Positions 25,142-35,055 of a DNA stretch of 64,000 nt are shown here, piece by piece; the first letter of the stretch is position 1; every line of letters starts with the position of its first letter. The notes beneath the pieces were generated by a model. The model did no database searches. It was given only the letters and a program-made list of their open reading frames with translations, and had not been told where the DNA came from. The DNA lies in contig OZ252261.1 in the NCBI GenBank assembly GCA_965249955.1, forward strand, positions 2,294,001 to 2,358,000, in the 5' to 3' direction. The stretch is from SB11 sp965249955. GTDB taxonomy: Bacteria > Bacteroidota > Bacteroidia > UBA8524. A program made the position numbers and the translations under genes.

Positions 25142-27787
25142 ATGCAGCTCTCAAAAACATATAACCCAGCCGAAGTAGAAGACAAATGGTATAAGTACTG
25201 GATGGATAATGGCTATTTTCATGCCGATGCCAACAGCAACAAACCAAAGTTTAGCATAGTTATTCCTCCGCCAAACGTAACAGGTGTGTTGCACATGGGG
25301 CACATGCTAAACAATACCATACAAGATATACTTACGCGCCGTGCACGTATGCAAGGCAAAGAAGCCTGTTGGATACCCGGCACCGACCATGCTAGTATAG
25401 CTACTGAGGCCAAAGTGGTGAAAATGCTGAAAGAACAAGGCATTAACAAAACCGATATTGGACGCGATAAATTTTTGGAGCACGCTTGGGAGTGGAAAGA
25501 AAAATATGGCGGTATAATATTAGACCAGCTTAAAAAGCTAGGTGCAAGCTGCGATTGGGAGCGTACCCGTTTTACGATGGAGCCAAAACTTAGCGAAGCC
25601 GTAATACAAGTATTTGTTGATTTGCACGAGAAGGGACTTATCTATCGTGGCGAGCGTATGGTAAACTGGGATCCCTCAGCAAAAACCTCAGTAAGTGATG
25701 AAGAAGTAATACACAAAGACGTACAGTCGAAGCTGTACTATATCAACTATAAAATAGCAGGCGAAGACGAGCACATAACCATAGCTACCACCCGCCCTGA
25801 GACTATTATGGGTGATACAGCTGTGTGCTTTAACCCCAATGACGAAAGATACAAGCACCTGAAAGGCAAAAAGGTTATCGTTCCTATCGTAAATCGCGAA
25901 GTACCCGTAATTTTTGATGATTATATTGATATTGAGTTTGGTACAGGTTGCCTAAAAGTAACCCCTGCACACGATATTAATGACTTTGAGATTGGAAAAA
26001 GACATGGTTTAGAAAGCATAGATGTTTTTAACGAGGATGGAACTATTGCCGAAATTGCAGGGCACTACGTGGGAATGGATAGGTTTGCTGTTCGTAAGCT
26101 GATAGCCAAAAATCTTGAAGAGATTGGTTTGGTAGAAAAAATTGAAGACATTAAAAACAGCGTTGGGTATAGCGAACGTACCGATGCTGTTATAGAGCCA
26201 CGCCTAAGCAAACAGTGGTTTGTTGATATGAAAAAGATTATCGACAAAAACCCAAAAGTATTGCAAGCGGTGATGGACGATGAAATTAAATTTCATCCTG
26301 CAAAATTTAAAACCACCTACAAACAGTGGGTCGAAAATATTCGTGAGTGGTGTATCTCTCGCCAATTATGGTGGGGTCAACGTATACCCGCGTGGTATGA
26401 CGAGGTAGGCAATTTTGTTGTTGCAGCTACCCACGATGAAGCATTAGCAAAATACAAAGCCCAACATCCCACATCCCACATCTCACATCTAAATCAAGAC
26501 GAAGACGTTGTTGACACTTGGTTCTCATCATGGCTATGGCCTTTAAGCGTTTTTGATGGTTTTGAAAACCCTAACAATGCTGATATAAAAGCCTTTTACC
26601 CTACCGACGACCTTGTAACAGGGCCCGATATTATTTTCTTTTGGGTATTGCGTATGGTGATGGCCGGTTATGAGTATAGAGGTGAAAAACCCTTTAAAAA
26701 TGTGTATTTTACAGGTATTGTACGCGACAAGCAACGCCGTAAAATGAGCAAGCAATTGGGCAACTCGCCCGACCCATTGGAGCTTATAAACCAATTTGGT
26801 GCCGATGGTGTGCGCATGGGTATACTACTATCGTCATCAGCAGGAAATGATATTTTGTTTGACGAAAGCCAAGTAGAACAAGGCCGAAACTTCTGCAACA
26901 AAATATGGAATGCCTACCGTTTGGTAAAAGGCTGGGAAATTGTAGAAGACAGTGCCGTTGATGCTGAAATAGTAAAAGCCAATCAGTTAGCTTCAAAATG
27001 GTTTGCTAGTAAACTAAACGACGGGCTAAAAGAGATAGAAGAAAAGTTTGCCGATTACCGCCTTAGCGAGGCTTTGATGGCAATATACAAACTGGTGTGG
27101 GACGATTACTGTGCTTGGTATTTGGAAATGGTGAAACCTGAATACGGCAAACCCATTAACCGCAGTGCATTTGATGCCACCATAGCCCATTTTTCAGACT
27201 TGCTGAAAATTGTACATCCCTTTATGCCCTTTATTACCGAAGAATTGTTTCACGATTTAAACGAAGGTAATCCGGACAAGCCAATAATAGTTGAAGATTA
27301 CCCTAAAGTACAACAAGGTATAGAGGCTGTATCATCACTAGCTATTGATTTTATTACAGAAATGCGTAACCTGCGCAATAGCAAAGGCTTATCGCCCAAA
27401 GAAGAAATAAAAACCGCTTTGGTGTGCGAAAACGAAACTACTGCCGCAGTATACACCAGTTTTGAATATATAATACGCAAACTTGCCAATACACCGGCCA
27501 TTGAAATTTTGACCGAAAAGCCTGAAGGAGCATTGCAAATATTAGTAAAAAACGATGCCCTTTATGTATTTTTGGAAGAGAGCATTGACCCTGAAGCCGA
27601 ACGCGAAAAAATTGCAGAGGAAATTAAATACCTGCAAGGTTTCCTTAAATCGGTGGATGCTAAGTTGAGTAACGAAAAGTTTGTGGCCAATGCCAAGGGC
27701 GATATTGTAGAACGCGAACGCCAGAAAAAAGCTGATGCCGAAGCAAAGTTGAGGCTGCTAAATGACAACTTAGCTGCTCTTAGTTAA
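25142..27787 (+). CDS. valS: Valyl-tRNA synthetase
   Basis: An 881-residue class I synthetase that charges tRNA-Val. HIGH-type motif PPPNVTGVLHMGHML near residue 40, editing-domain segment ATTRPETIMGDTAV, KMSKS-type motif RRKMSKQLGNSPDP, and a C-terminal coiled coil (about 805-880). A short low-complexity stretch (HPTSHISHLNQDED, encoded by tandem CACATC-like units at 26465-26495) precedes DVVDTWFSSWLWPLSVF. Confidence 0.97.
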   Translation: MQLSKTYNPAEVEDKWYKYWMDNGYFHADANSNKPKFSIVIPPPNVTGVLHMGHMLNNTIQDILTRRARMQGKEACWIPGTDHASIATEAKVVKMLKEQGINKTDIGRDKFLEHAWEWKEKYGGIILDQLKKLGASCDWERTRFTMEPKLSEAVIQVFVDLHEKGLIYRGERMVNWDPSAKTSVSDEEVIHKDVQSKLYYINYKIAGEDEHITIATTRPETIMGDTAVCFNPNDERYKHLKGKKVIVPIVNREVPVIFDDYIDIEFGTGCLKVTPAHDINDFEIGKRHGLESIDVFNEDGTIAEIAGHYVGMDRFAVRKLIAKNLEEIGLVEKIEDIKNSVGYSERTDAVIEPRLSKQWFVDMKKIIDKNPKVLQAVMDDEIKFHPAKFKTTYKQWVENIREWCISRQLWWGQRIPAWYDEVGNFVVAATHDEALAKYKAQHPTSHISHLNQDEDVVDTWFSSWLWPLSVFDGFENPNNADIKAFYPTDDLVTGPDIIFFWVLRMVMAGYEYRGEKPFKNVYFTGIVRDKQRRKMSKQLGNSPDPLELINQFGADGVRMGILLSSSAGNDILFDESQVEQGRNFCNKIWNAYRLVKGWEIVEDSAVDAEIVKANQLASKWFASKLNDGLKEIEEKFADYRLSEALMAIYKLVWDDYCAWYLEMVKPEYGKPINRSAFDATIAHFSDLLKIVHPFMPFITEELFHDLNEGNPDKPIIVEDYPKVQQGIEAVSSLAIDFITEMRNLRNSKGLSPKEEIKTALVCENETTAAVYTSFEYIIRKLANTPAIEILTEKPEGALQILVKNDALYVFLEESIDPEAEREKIAEEIKYLQGFLKSVDAKLSNEKFVANAKGDIVERERQKKADAEAKLRLLNDNLAALS

Positions 27788-27800
27788 TAAATCATTGCGT

Positions 27801-28583
27801 ATGAAAAACCTATATGCCTTTTTAGTAGCCATTTGTTTTTGCTCTGTTGCCAGTGCACAAACAAAATACACTTACAAATATGTGGCAGTTAGTTTTCAGC
27901 CGCAGTATACCGTTCATACATTCTCGGCAAAAAACACAATTGAGCGCGATTCGCTAAAAGGCATACAGCAAAACCGTACTGGTTTTACCATTTTTTTGCA
28001 ATACCAAAAGCAAATGGGGCAAAACCTAATGCTGCAAACGGGTATACAATATACCAATACAGGTTTTGTGCGCGTTGCTAGAAATATTGAATTTGCAAGT
28101 AGTATCCACCCCGATGTGCCCTTAATAGACCAAACCGTACAAACAACTCCCCCTCCAACGGCAGAGATGAACTATGTGTTTGATTATATAGATATACCTG
28201 TATTATTTAATAGTAAGATTTATTTTACTAGAAAGGCATCAAAACATTGGGAGTTTTACGGCACATACGGAGCATCGCTAAACTTTTTGTTGCAGGATAG
28301 GGTAGCAGCACGATTAAAAGGTTTTACTATTGATAACAAACGGGCGTTTAATCTAAAAAACACGTATTTAAAATCAAACTTTTTTAATGTTACCGCCATT
28401 TTAGGGTTAAGAGCCAACTACAATTACTCAAACAAACTGGGCTTTCTTACCCAGCCCTTGCTAAGTGTGCCCTTACTACCCGCTACTAGAGGAGATTATA
28501 CCTATCGTTTGCTATCCGTTGGTATGCAAATAGGTGTTTATTTTAACCTTGATGTTGACGGCGAAGAGGAGATTATCGAATAA
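27801..28583 (+). CDS. Outer membrane beta-barrel protein (PorT-like)
   Basis: A 260-residue protein with a signal peptide (...SVASAQ) and alternating amphipathic strands, including the typical 'GIQYTNTGF...' hairpin and 'FDYIDIPVLFNSKIYF' motif of the PorT/OMP_b-brl_2 family. The ATG at 27801 is preferred over the TTG two codons upstream. It follows valS by 13 bases. Its function is unknown. Confidence 0.82.
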   Translation: MKNLYAFLVAICFCSVASAQTKYTYKYVAVSFQPQYTVHTFSAKNTIERDSLKGIQQNRTGFTIFLQYQKQMGQNLMLQTGIQYTNTGFVRVARNIEFASSIHPDVPLIDQTVQTTPPPTAEMNYVFDYIDIPVLFNSKIYFTRKASKHWEFYGTYGASLNFLLQDRVAARLKGFTIDNKRAFNLKNTYLKSNFFNVTAILGLRANYNYSNKLGFLTQPLLSVPLLPATRGDYTYRLLSVGMQIGVYFNLDVDGEEEIIE

Positions 28584-28646
28584 TTAAGATTTAATGCCTT
28601 TTGTTAAGGCAAATTTATTTTATTCGCTATAACATATCTTTTTGTT

Positions 28647-30737
28647 ATGGCAACAACCCCCTCGCAAAGCATAGCACTACCCAAAAGTTTTGGGACAAAA
28701 ACCATCAGTATAGCAATAGGCATAGTTGCTTTTTTTGTTATTTATTTAGCTTTTATAGCCTTCTTTATATGGTTATTGGCTTACACTTTCGAGTATTCGT
28801 TGCTGCTGCTGGGCGCAGGGTTTCATATTATAACCGTACTTGTGTTTTTGGGTGCAAATGGATTTTTAGTAATGATTTTAATTTTCTTACTAAAGATATT
28901 TATTCCTTCGGGAAAGAAAAAACATGAAGAAGGAGCCGGATTTGAAATAAAGCCTGCCAATGAACCTGAACTATTTAAACTGATATACGAAGTAGCCGAC
29001 GGTGTAAAAACATACCGACCACGCAAAGTATTTTTAATACCCGATGTAAATGCTTCCGTTTTTCACGAGCAAAGTTTATTTAGCTTGTTTTTCCCTTCGC
29101 ACCAAAACCTAAATATTGGTTTAGGCTTAGTAAACAGCCTTACTGTAGTTGAGCTAAAAGCAGTATTAGCACACGAGTTTGGGCACTTTTCGCAAAATAT
29201 TACCCGTGTTTCAGGGTTTATATACCGCATAAATAAACTTATTGTTGATTTATTATACTCTGACGGGGGATGGGAAAATACCGTTAGAAACTCGGCAAAC
29301 TTACACGGAATAATAGCCCTTTTTGCTGCACTAGCTCTTTATACGGCGTTGGGCATACGATGGGTTTTTCAGAAAATATACGAGTTGGTAAACCTGCCCT
29401 ATATGAGCCTTTCGCGAGATTTAGAATTTCATGCCGATGCTGTGGCCGTTAACCTTACAGGTAAAGAAGCTCTTGCCAATGCTTTGCGTAAAATTGATTT
29501 TACTAGCGTAGCATATAACTCAACCACTGAGCATTTAGATGATTTTTTTAATAAAGATAAATTAAGCTGTACCAATATATTTAAAGTCCACAATTCAGTA
29601 ACACTTAATTTGGCAGCCCTTAATGAGCTGGGGATTGAAAATAATATGCTTGTAATTACCCCTGAAACAATGAATAAATTTCAGAAATCGCGGGTATACT
29701 ACAAAGACCAATGGGCTACACATCCCACACAAGCCGAACGAGAAGCAAATATTGCCAAATACGGGCAAAGCCAGCCGTACGAACTTACTTCGGCGTGGAC
29801 ATTGTTCAGTAATCCCGAAGCAGTGCAAGAAAGAATGACTAAAAACCTGTATGCTGATATTCTTGCCACAAACAAAGACCCTGAAATAAAAGCTGCTGAT
29901 GCTGATGAACTAAATAAGAGAATAAAGGAAGAACAAGACAGCACAAGGGTAAACCCTGCATACAATAACTTTTATTATAATAGGGTAGTTAGTTTTGATA
30001 TTGAAGCAGCTATAAACGAATACAATGCAACTGAAGCTGAAAAATTAAAATTTGAAGAGGTTTATGCCGCTGAGCATAGAATAAAAATTGAACGTTTACA
30101 GCAAAATACCGCCGATAAAGAAGTTTTAGAAGCCATAAAAGCTAAAAATATAAAAACATCGTTTTTTGAGTTTGACGGAAAACGCTATAAACGCAAAGAG
30201 GCCGAAAACCTTATTAATACACTTAATAAAGAGATAGATGAGCAGGGTAAGTGGCTTGACGAGACTGATAAAAAAGCACTTTGGTTTAATTTATATAAAA
30301 TAGAGAAAAGGGGCGAGACAGCTAAACAAGAATACATTACTTTATTTAAAAAATATATGGCAGCAGCAAGTTGCACCAGTATGTTTTCTGGGTTTGGATC
30401 TTTTTTGCACCAACAGATAGTTAATTTTAGTGCTATTGTGCAGGATGAGGACGATTTGAAGCCATATTTAGCTGATTTGCGTAGCAAAGAGAAGTTGTTT
30501 AAGGCTGAGTTGCTTAAAGCCGAAGCACAAATTTTAGCAAGTATATTTGATGATGAAAAACTAAAAAAAGAATTTATTAATTACGTTGAAGATAAAAATA
30601 AGTTTTACCTCAATTTGTTTTCGATTAAAAACCATGAGGTAGATAACTTTTTTAGTTTTTTGGCGGCATCACAAAAAAATATATCAAACTATTATACCAA
30701 AAGCCTAAGACAGCTTACCGACTTGCAGCTGCAATAA
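28647..30737 (+). CDS. M48 family membrane metallopeptidase with long C-terminal extension
   Basis: A 696-residue protein with two N-terminal transmembrane segments (about 18-45 and 50-85) and a gluzincin motif HEFGH at residues 176-180 with the downstream Glu in LSRDLEFHADAVA. The protease part ends near residue 330. About 360 residues of charged, helical, unrecognised sequence follow. HtpX/Ste24-like M48 proteases act on membrane proteins. The size and tail distinguish this one from HtpX. Confidence 0.87.
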   Translation: MATTPSQSIALPKSFGTKTISIAIGIVAFFVIYLAFIAFFIWLLAYTFEYSLLLLGAGFHIITVLVFLGANGFLVMILIFLLKIFIPSGKKKHEEGAGFEIKPANEPELFKLIYEVADGVKTYRPRKVFLIPDVNASVFHEQSLFSLFFPSHQNLNIGLGLVNSLTVVELKAVLAHEFGHFSQNITRVSGFIYRINKLIVDLLYSDGGWENTVRNSANLHGIIALFAALALYTALGIRWVFQKIYELVNLPYMSLSRDLEFHADAVAVNLTGKEALANALRKIDFTSVAYNSTTEHLDDFFNKDKLSCTNIFKVHNSVTLNLAALNELGIENNMLVITPETMNKFQKSRVYYKDQWATHPTQAEREANIAKYGQSQPYELTSAWTLFSNPEAVQERMTKNLYADILATNKDPEIKAADADELNKRIKEEQDSTRVNPAYNNFYYNRVVSFDIEAAINEYNATEAEKLKFEEVYAAEHRIKIERLQQNTADKEVLEAIKAKNIKTSFFEFDGKRYKRKEAENLINTLNKEIDEQGKWLDETDKKALWFNLYKIEKRGETAKQEYITLFKKYMAAASCTSMFSGFGSFLHQQIVNFSAIVQDEDDLKPYLADLRSKEKLFKAELLKAEAQILASIFDDEKLKKEFINYVEDKNKFYLNLFSIKNHEVDNFFSFLAASQKNISNYYTKSLRQLTDLQLQ

Positions 30738-30744
30738 ATAGAAC

Positions 30745-30953
30745 CTGTTCCCGTCATCCTGAACTTGTTTCAGGATTTCACTCTGTATAAACGGTTATTA
30801 TTGGAGGATGAGATGCCGAACTAAATTCGGCACGACTGCCCACCGCTCCCTATCATTGCGAGAATGCCTTCTTAGGCAGACGAAGCAATCTTATTGAAAC
30901 TATGTAAACATATTGCTTCGCACCGAATATATTCGGGATCGCAATGACGGAGT
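30745..30953. repeat. Dispersed-repeat cluster between convergent M48 and leuS genes
   Basis: The gap holds two palindromic units. One is TCATCCTGAAC-TTGTTTCAGGA near 30757-30778. The other is a longer inverted pair, CATTGCGA...GAAGCAATCT (30854-30892) against TTGCTTCG...GATCGCAATGACGG (30913-30951). Similar 'GTCATTGCGA...GAAGCAAT' sequences are common intergenic repeats in bacteria. No gene was seen. Confidence 0.6.
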
Positions 30954-30955
30954 AG

Positions 30956-33736
30956 TTAAACCACCACGTTTATAATACGTCCTTTTACAAGGATGAATTT
31001 TTTAAGGGGTTTGTCCTCCATCCATTTTTGTACAATTTCGTTGGCAAGTACGGCAGCCTTTATAGTTTCTTGGTCGGCATCAAGGGCAAACTCCATTTGT
31101 TGGCGGGTTTTACCGTTGATGGAAACAGGATAACTAAAGGTGTTTTCTACCAAATATTCAGGGTTGAATTTGGGAAACTCAACATCCAATATACCGTTTG
31201 TATTTCCGCAGGCTGCCCACAACTCCTCAGCAATATGTGGTGCATAGGGAGAAAGACAAACTAACAAAGGCTCTAATATTTGACGTTTGGTGCACTTTAG
31301 CTGGCTAAGCTCGTTTACACAAATCATAAATGCGCTAACGGTGGTATTGAACGAAAATCCATCAATATCCTCAGCCGTTTTCTTTATGGTTTTGTGCAGT
31401 ATTTTTAGTTCGTCAGGTGTTGGTGCTTCTTCACTCAATTGTGCTTTGCTGTCTTCTCCAATGTTATACAGCTTCCACAACTTGCCCAAAAAGCGGTACA
31501 CGCCTTCTATACCGTTGGTATTCCAAGGTTTGCTTTGTTCAAGAGGCCCCAAAAACATCTCGTACAAGCGCAAAGTATCAGCCCCGTATTTGGCTACTAC
31601 ATCATCTGGATTAACTACATTGTGCCAACGTTTCGACATTTTCTCTACCTCGCTGCCAACAATGTATTTGCCATTTTCAGTTATAAACTCGGCATCTTTA
31701 AACTCATCACGCCAAGCGCGCAACTTGTCTAAGTCAACTACATTGTTTTCAACAATATTTACATCTATATGTATAGCAGTAGTTTCGTAGTCTTTTTTTA
31801 GGTTGTGAGATATAAACTTATTTGTTCCGTTCACACGATATACAAATGCGGATGTACCCTGTATCATTCCCTGATTAATCAATTTTTTGGCGGGTTCGTT
31901 AACGGGTATCTTGCCTATATCGTACAAAAATTTCGTCCAAAAACGCACATACAACAAGTGGCCGGTGGCGTGTTCGCTACCGCCTAGGTATAGGTCTACA
32001 TTTTGCCAGTAGTTTATTGCATCTTGGCTTGCAAACTCATTGTTGTTTTTAGGATCCGTATAGCGCAAAAAGTACCAACTGCTGCCTGCCCATCCGGGCA
32101 TGGTGTTGGTCTCGCGCTGTCCGTTGGGGGTGTTTACCCAATCGGTAAGGGCTGCCAATGGAGAGTTTCCATCGCCCGTAGGTTTGTACGATTCTACTTC
32201 GGGAAGGGTAACGGGCAGTTCGCTTTCATCTACCAAATAAGGTAAACCGTTGCGGTATACAATAGGGAAGGGTTCGCCCCAATAGCGTTGGCGGCTAAAG
32301 CCAGCATCACGCAGGCGGTAGTTTATTTTGCCTTTGCCAATGCCCTTTTCTTCCAGCTGGGCTATAATGGCTTTTTTGGCTTCGCTTACGCTAAGGCCGT
32401 TTAATATATCTGAGTTTATAAGCACACCGTCTTTGGCATCAAAACTTTCGTTATCAATATTTATGGTGTTGCTTTTATCGGTAACTACTTGCACTATGGG
32501 CAAGCCAAAGTGTTTGGCAAAAGCATAGTCGCGGCTATCGTGCCCCGGTACGGCCATTACAGCACCTGTACCGTAACCTGCCAATACATAATCGGCAATC
32601 CAAATAGGTATTGGCTGACCTGTTAACGGGTTAGTGGCATACGCGCCCGTAAAGCAGCCTGTAACAGCTTTTACTTCGCTCATACGGTCGCGCTCGCTGC
32701 GTTTACCTGCGTAGTCTATATATTTATCAACCTCGTCTTTTTGTTCGGCGGTGGTAATGGCAGGCACTAATTCGTGCTCGGGGGCTAATACCATAAAGGT
32801 AGCACCATAAATTGTATCAGGGCGAGTAGAAAATACTTCTATTTTGGACTCGTGTCCTTGTACATCAAATACAATACTTGCGCCTTCGCTGCGGCCTATC
32901 CAGTTGCGTTGTTGTTCTTTCAGCGCATCAGTCCAGTCAATAGCATCTAAATCAAACAGTAAACGATCGGCATAAGCAGTAATGCGCAAAAACCACTGGC
33001 GCATATTTACCCTAAAAACAGGGTAGCCGCCGCGTTCACTCAAACCGTCCTTCACCTCTTCGTTAGCAAGCACAGTACCCAATTCGGGGCACCAGTTCAC
33101 CATACTGTTGGCAAGGTACGCCATGCGGTAGTTTAGCAAGGTTTGTTGTTGCTCTTCCTCGTTTTTTGCGTTCCATTCGGCGGCAGTAAACACAGGGTTT
33201 TCATCACCGTGTGCGTTTACGGTTGCATTACCCTCTTTACTAAAAATATCGGTTAGCTCACTAATAGGGCGGGCTTTATAGGTGGTTTTATCGTACCAAC
33301 TGCTAAACAATTGGCAAAAAATCCATTGTGTCCATTTGTAATAATCAGGGTCGCAGGTTTGCACCTCCCTGTCCCAATCGTAGCCAAAGCCAATATTATC
33401 CAATTGCTCTTTGTAGCGGGCAATGTTTTGGGCAGTAGTAACCGCAGGGTGTTGGCCGGTTTGTATGGCATATTGCTCGGCAGGCAAACCAAAGGCATCA
33501 AAACCCATGGGGTGCAATACATTGAAGCCTTGATGGCGTTTGTAGCGCGCTACTATATCGCTGGCAATATACCCCAGTGGGTGTCCCACGTGCAGCCCCG
33601 CGCCCGATGGATAGGGAAACATATCCAACACATAGTATTTAGGCTTTGTGCTGCTGTTTTCTACTTTGTAGGCTTGGGTGTCTTTCCAGTGTTTTTGCCA
33701 CTTCTTCTCAATCTCTTGCGGGTTATAGTTGCTCAT
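30956..33736 (-). CDS. leuS: Leucyl-tRNA synthetase
   Basis: A 926-residue class I synthetase charging tRNA-Leu. HIGH-type motif PYPSGAGLHVGHPLGYIASD, CP1 editing domain (STRPDTIYGATFMVLAPEH), tryptophan-rich PGWAGSSWYFLRYTDP and KMSKS-type EKMSKRWHNVVNPDD. The start MSNYNPQEIEKKW at 33736 matches the family; an in-frame ATG 14 codons upstream is less likely. A TATTTTCG box lies 30 bases upstream. Confidence 0.97.
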   Translation of the reverse strand: MSNYNPQEIEKKWQKHWKDTQAYKVENSSTKPKYYVLDMFPYPSGAGLHVGHPLGYIASDIVARYKRHQGFNVLHPMGFDAFGLPAEQYAIQTGQHPAVTTAQNIARYKEQLDNIGFGYDWDREVQTCDPDYYKWTQWIFCQLFSSWYDKTTYKARPISELTDIFSKEGNATVNAHGDENPVFTAAEWNAKNEEEQQQTLLNYRMAYLANSMVNWCPELGTVLANEEVKDGLSERGGYPVFRVNMRQWFLRITAYADRLLFDLDAIDWTDALKEQQRNWIGRSEGASIVFDVQGHESKIEVFSTRPDTIYGATFMVLAPEHELVPAITTAEQKDEVDKYIDYAGKRSERDRMSEVKAVTGCFTGAYATNPLTGQPIPIWIADYVLAGYGTGAVMAVPGHDSRDYAFAKHFGLPIVQVVTDKSNTINIDNESFDAKDGVLINSDILNGLSVSEAKKAIIAQLEEKGIGKGKINYRLRDAGFSRQRYWGEPFPIVYRNGLPYLVDESELPVTLPEVESYKPTGDGNSPLAALTDWVNTPNGQRETNTMPGWAGSSWYFLRYTDPKNNNEFASQDAINYWQNVDLYLGGSEHATGHLLYVRFWTKFLYDIGKIPVNEPAKKLINQGMIQGTSAFVYRVNGTNKFISHNLKKDYETTAIHIDVNIVENNVVDLDKLRAWRDEFKDAEFITENGKYIVGSEVEKMSKRWHNVVNPDDVVAKYGADTLRLYEMFLGPLEQSKPWNTNGIEGVYRFLGKLWKLYNIGEDSKAQLSEEAPTPDELKILHKTIKKTAEDIDGFSFNTTVSAFMICVNELSQLKCTKRQILEPLLVCLSPYAPHIAEELWAACGNTNGILDVEFPKFNPEYLVENTFSYPVSINGKTRQQMEFALDADQETIKAAVLANEIVQKWMEDKPLKKFILVKGRIINVVV

Positions 33737-33765
33737 GTCGCCGTTGTTCTTTGCTAAATAAATCG

Positions 33766-33773
33766 CGAAAATA
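33766..33773 (-). promoter_or_regulatory. Candidate -7 box of leuS (TATTTTCG variant)
   Basis: The minus strand reads TATTTTCG, 30 bases before the leuS ATG. It is the same variant as at valS and ftsX. Confidence 0.35.
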
Positions 33774-33895
33774 CGCAAAAAAGGGTTTTGGCTTTTGGGT
33801 ATGTTGGTTATTCGTTGCTAGTTATCTGTTATTTTTAAACCAAAAGAAAGTTTTTCACGCAAAGGTTGAAGTTGTAAAGTTGGTGAGCAATACTA

Positions 33896-34014
33896 TTAAC
33901 TCACCCCAAATAATGAGTTTAGTTCAGTCGTTCACAATTCCCCCTCTCTTACAAAAAAAAGAGAGGGGCGATGCGCTGCAAATGGAGTCTTTTCATTAAT
34001 CTGGGGTGAGTTAA
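33896..34014. mobile_element. MITE-like element, copy 2
   Basis: A 119-bp element from TTAACTCACCCC to GGGGTGAGTTAA with an internal hairpin CCCCTCTCTT / AAGAGAGGGG (33941-33950 and 33959-33968). Immediately to the left, about 33850-33893, lies a segment that recurs inverted at 60495-60535. The leuS-ftsX spacer otherwise holds a lone palindrome at 34023 and the ftsX promoter. Confidence 0.75.
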
Positions 34015-34020
34015 CAATTT

Positions 34021-34039
34021 CCGAGCGGACGCTCAAGCC
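34021..34039. repeat. Solo REP-like palindrome
   Basis: CCGAGCGGACGCTCAAGCC is the GGC-ended hairpin family found beside the RAYT gene, with its left end decayed. It lies 6 bases from MITE copy 2. Confidence 0.6.
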
Positions 34040-34152
34040 AACTTTTAAGAAATAGTATTGAACGACCACTTATCCTAAGGGTATAATACAAGTATAGTGT
34101 TGTAAATAATAGTTACCCACACACATAGCTTTGCATAGCAGCTATTTAATAT

Positions 34153-34160
34153 TATTTTCG
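34153..34160 (+). promoter_or_regulatory. Candidate -7 box of ftsX (TATTTTCG variant)
   Basis: TATTTTCG lies 18 bases before the ATG at 34179, favouring that start over the upstream in-frame ATG at 34131, which would precede the transcript. Confidence 0.35.
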
Positions 34161-34178
34161 CAACACAAGCAATACACA

Positions 34179-35036
34179 ATGGGTAAAAAGAAAGTAAGTG
34201 CATCATCGGCAATTCCTACGGTTATAAGTATCTCAATGGTACTGTTTATGCTGGGTTTGCTGTTGGTGGTTTTGTTTACTGCCCGCAAGCAATCGATAGC
34301 TTTGCTTGAAAATGTTGAGATGACGGTGATGTTTAAACCCGATGCCGATGATGAAGAAGTGCAAAAGGTGAAACAACTGGTAGAGAAGAACGAGAAGATA
34401 AAAAGCGTTACCTATTTGGATAAGGAAACGGTGAACAAGGGCTTTAGCGAAGAGATAGGGAAAGATTTTGTAAACACTATCGGGTACTACCCACTAGGTA
34501 GCGAGTTGAGGATTTATTTTAAATCAGATTATGCTGCCGAAAGCAGTTTGATAGAAGTAAAATCGGCCTTGCTAGAGTTTGGCAGTGTGCGCGATATAGT
34601 ATACAAAGCCAACCTGTTGGATAAAATTAACGAAAACGTAAACAAAATAGGCGGTGTGCTTTTGGCCTTGTGCATTATTTTTCTGTTGGTATCGGTTACG
34701 CTTATCAACGGTACTATAAAACTAGGCTTGTTCTCACAACGTTTTTCTATACGTACCATGCAGTTGGTAGGTGCTACCGATGGCTTTATTATGCGTCCGT
34801 TTATAGGCCAATCTATAAGGCACGGTTTGTATGGTACTTTTATTGCCCTGCTGCTTATATGCGCTGTGCTATACGGTTTTTTTGTATATCAACCTGAGTT
34901 GGTTACGTATCTTACTTGGTTTGAGTACGGTATGATAGGTATAGCATTGGCAGTTTTTGCTTTTTTGCTTACCCTTGTAAGCAGTACTTTTGTAACCCGT
35001 AAATATTTACGCATGCAGGTGGATAGATTGTATTAA
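34179..35036 (+). CDS. ftsX: Cell division protein FtsX
   Basis: A 285-residue permease-like protein with four transmembrane helices (about 14-35, 160-185, 210-235, 255-275) and an extracytoplasmic domain with VEMTVMFKPDADDEEVQKVK and LGSELRIYFKSD. With FtsE it controls peptidoglycan hydrolases at the septum. ftsE is not adjacent. It heads the run ftsX-DUF3098-uppP-truB. Confidence 0.92.
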   Translation: MGKKKVSASSAIPTVISISMVLFMLGLLLVVLFTARKQSIALLENVEMTVMFKPDADDEEVQKVKQLVEKNEKIKSVTYLDKETVNKGFSEEIGKDFVNTIGYYPLGSELRIYFKSDYAAESSLIEVKSALLEFGSVRDIVYKANLLDKINENVNKIGGVLLALCIIFLLVSVTLINGTIKLGLFSQRFSIRTMQLVGATDGFIMRPFIGQSIRHGLYGTFIALLLICAVLYGFFVYQPELVTYLTWFEYGMIGIALAVFAFLLTLVSSTFVTRKYLRMQVDRLY

Positions 35037-35055
35037 TTTTACACCCCGAATAATT

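Noticed and set aside
30838..30953. Possible tRNA or small RNA between M48 and leuS
   Set aside because: The inverted pairs are the widespread CATTGCGA...GAAGCAAT repeat, not a cloverleaf, and lack T-loop and anticodon features.
31287..31790. Antisense 167-codon frame in leuS
   Set aside because: It is the shadow of a conserved synthetase gene. The Ser/Phe-rich translation has no recognisable family.
34131..34178. Upstream in-frame extension of ftsX
   Set aside because: The extra 16 codons have no FtsX similarity and contain the likely promoter; the ATG at 34179 is better.
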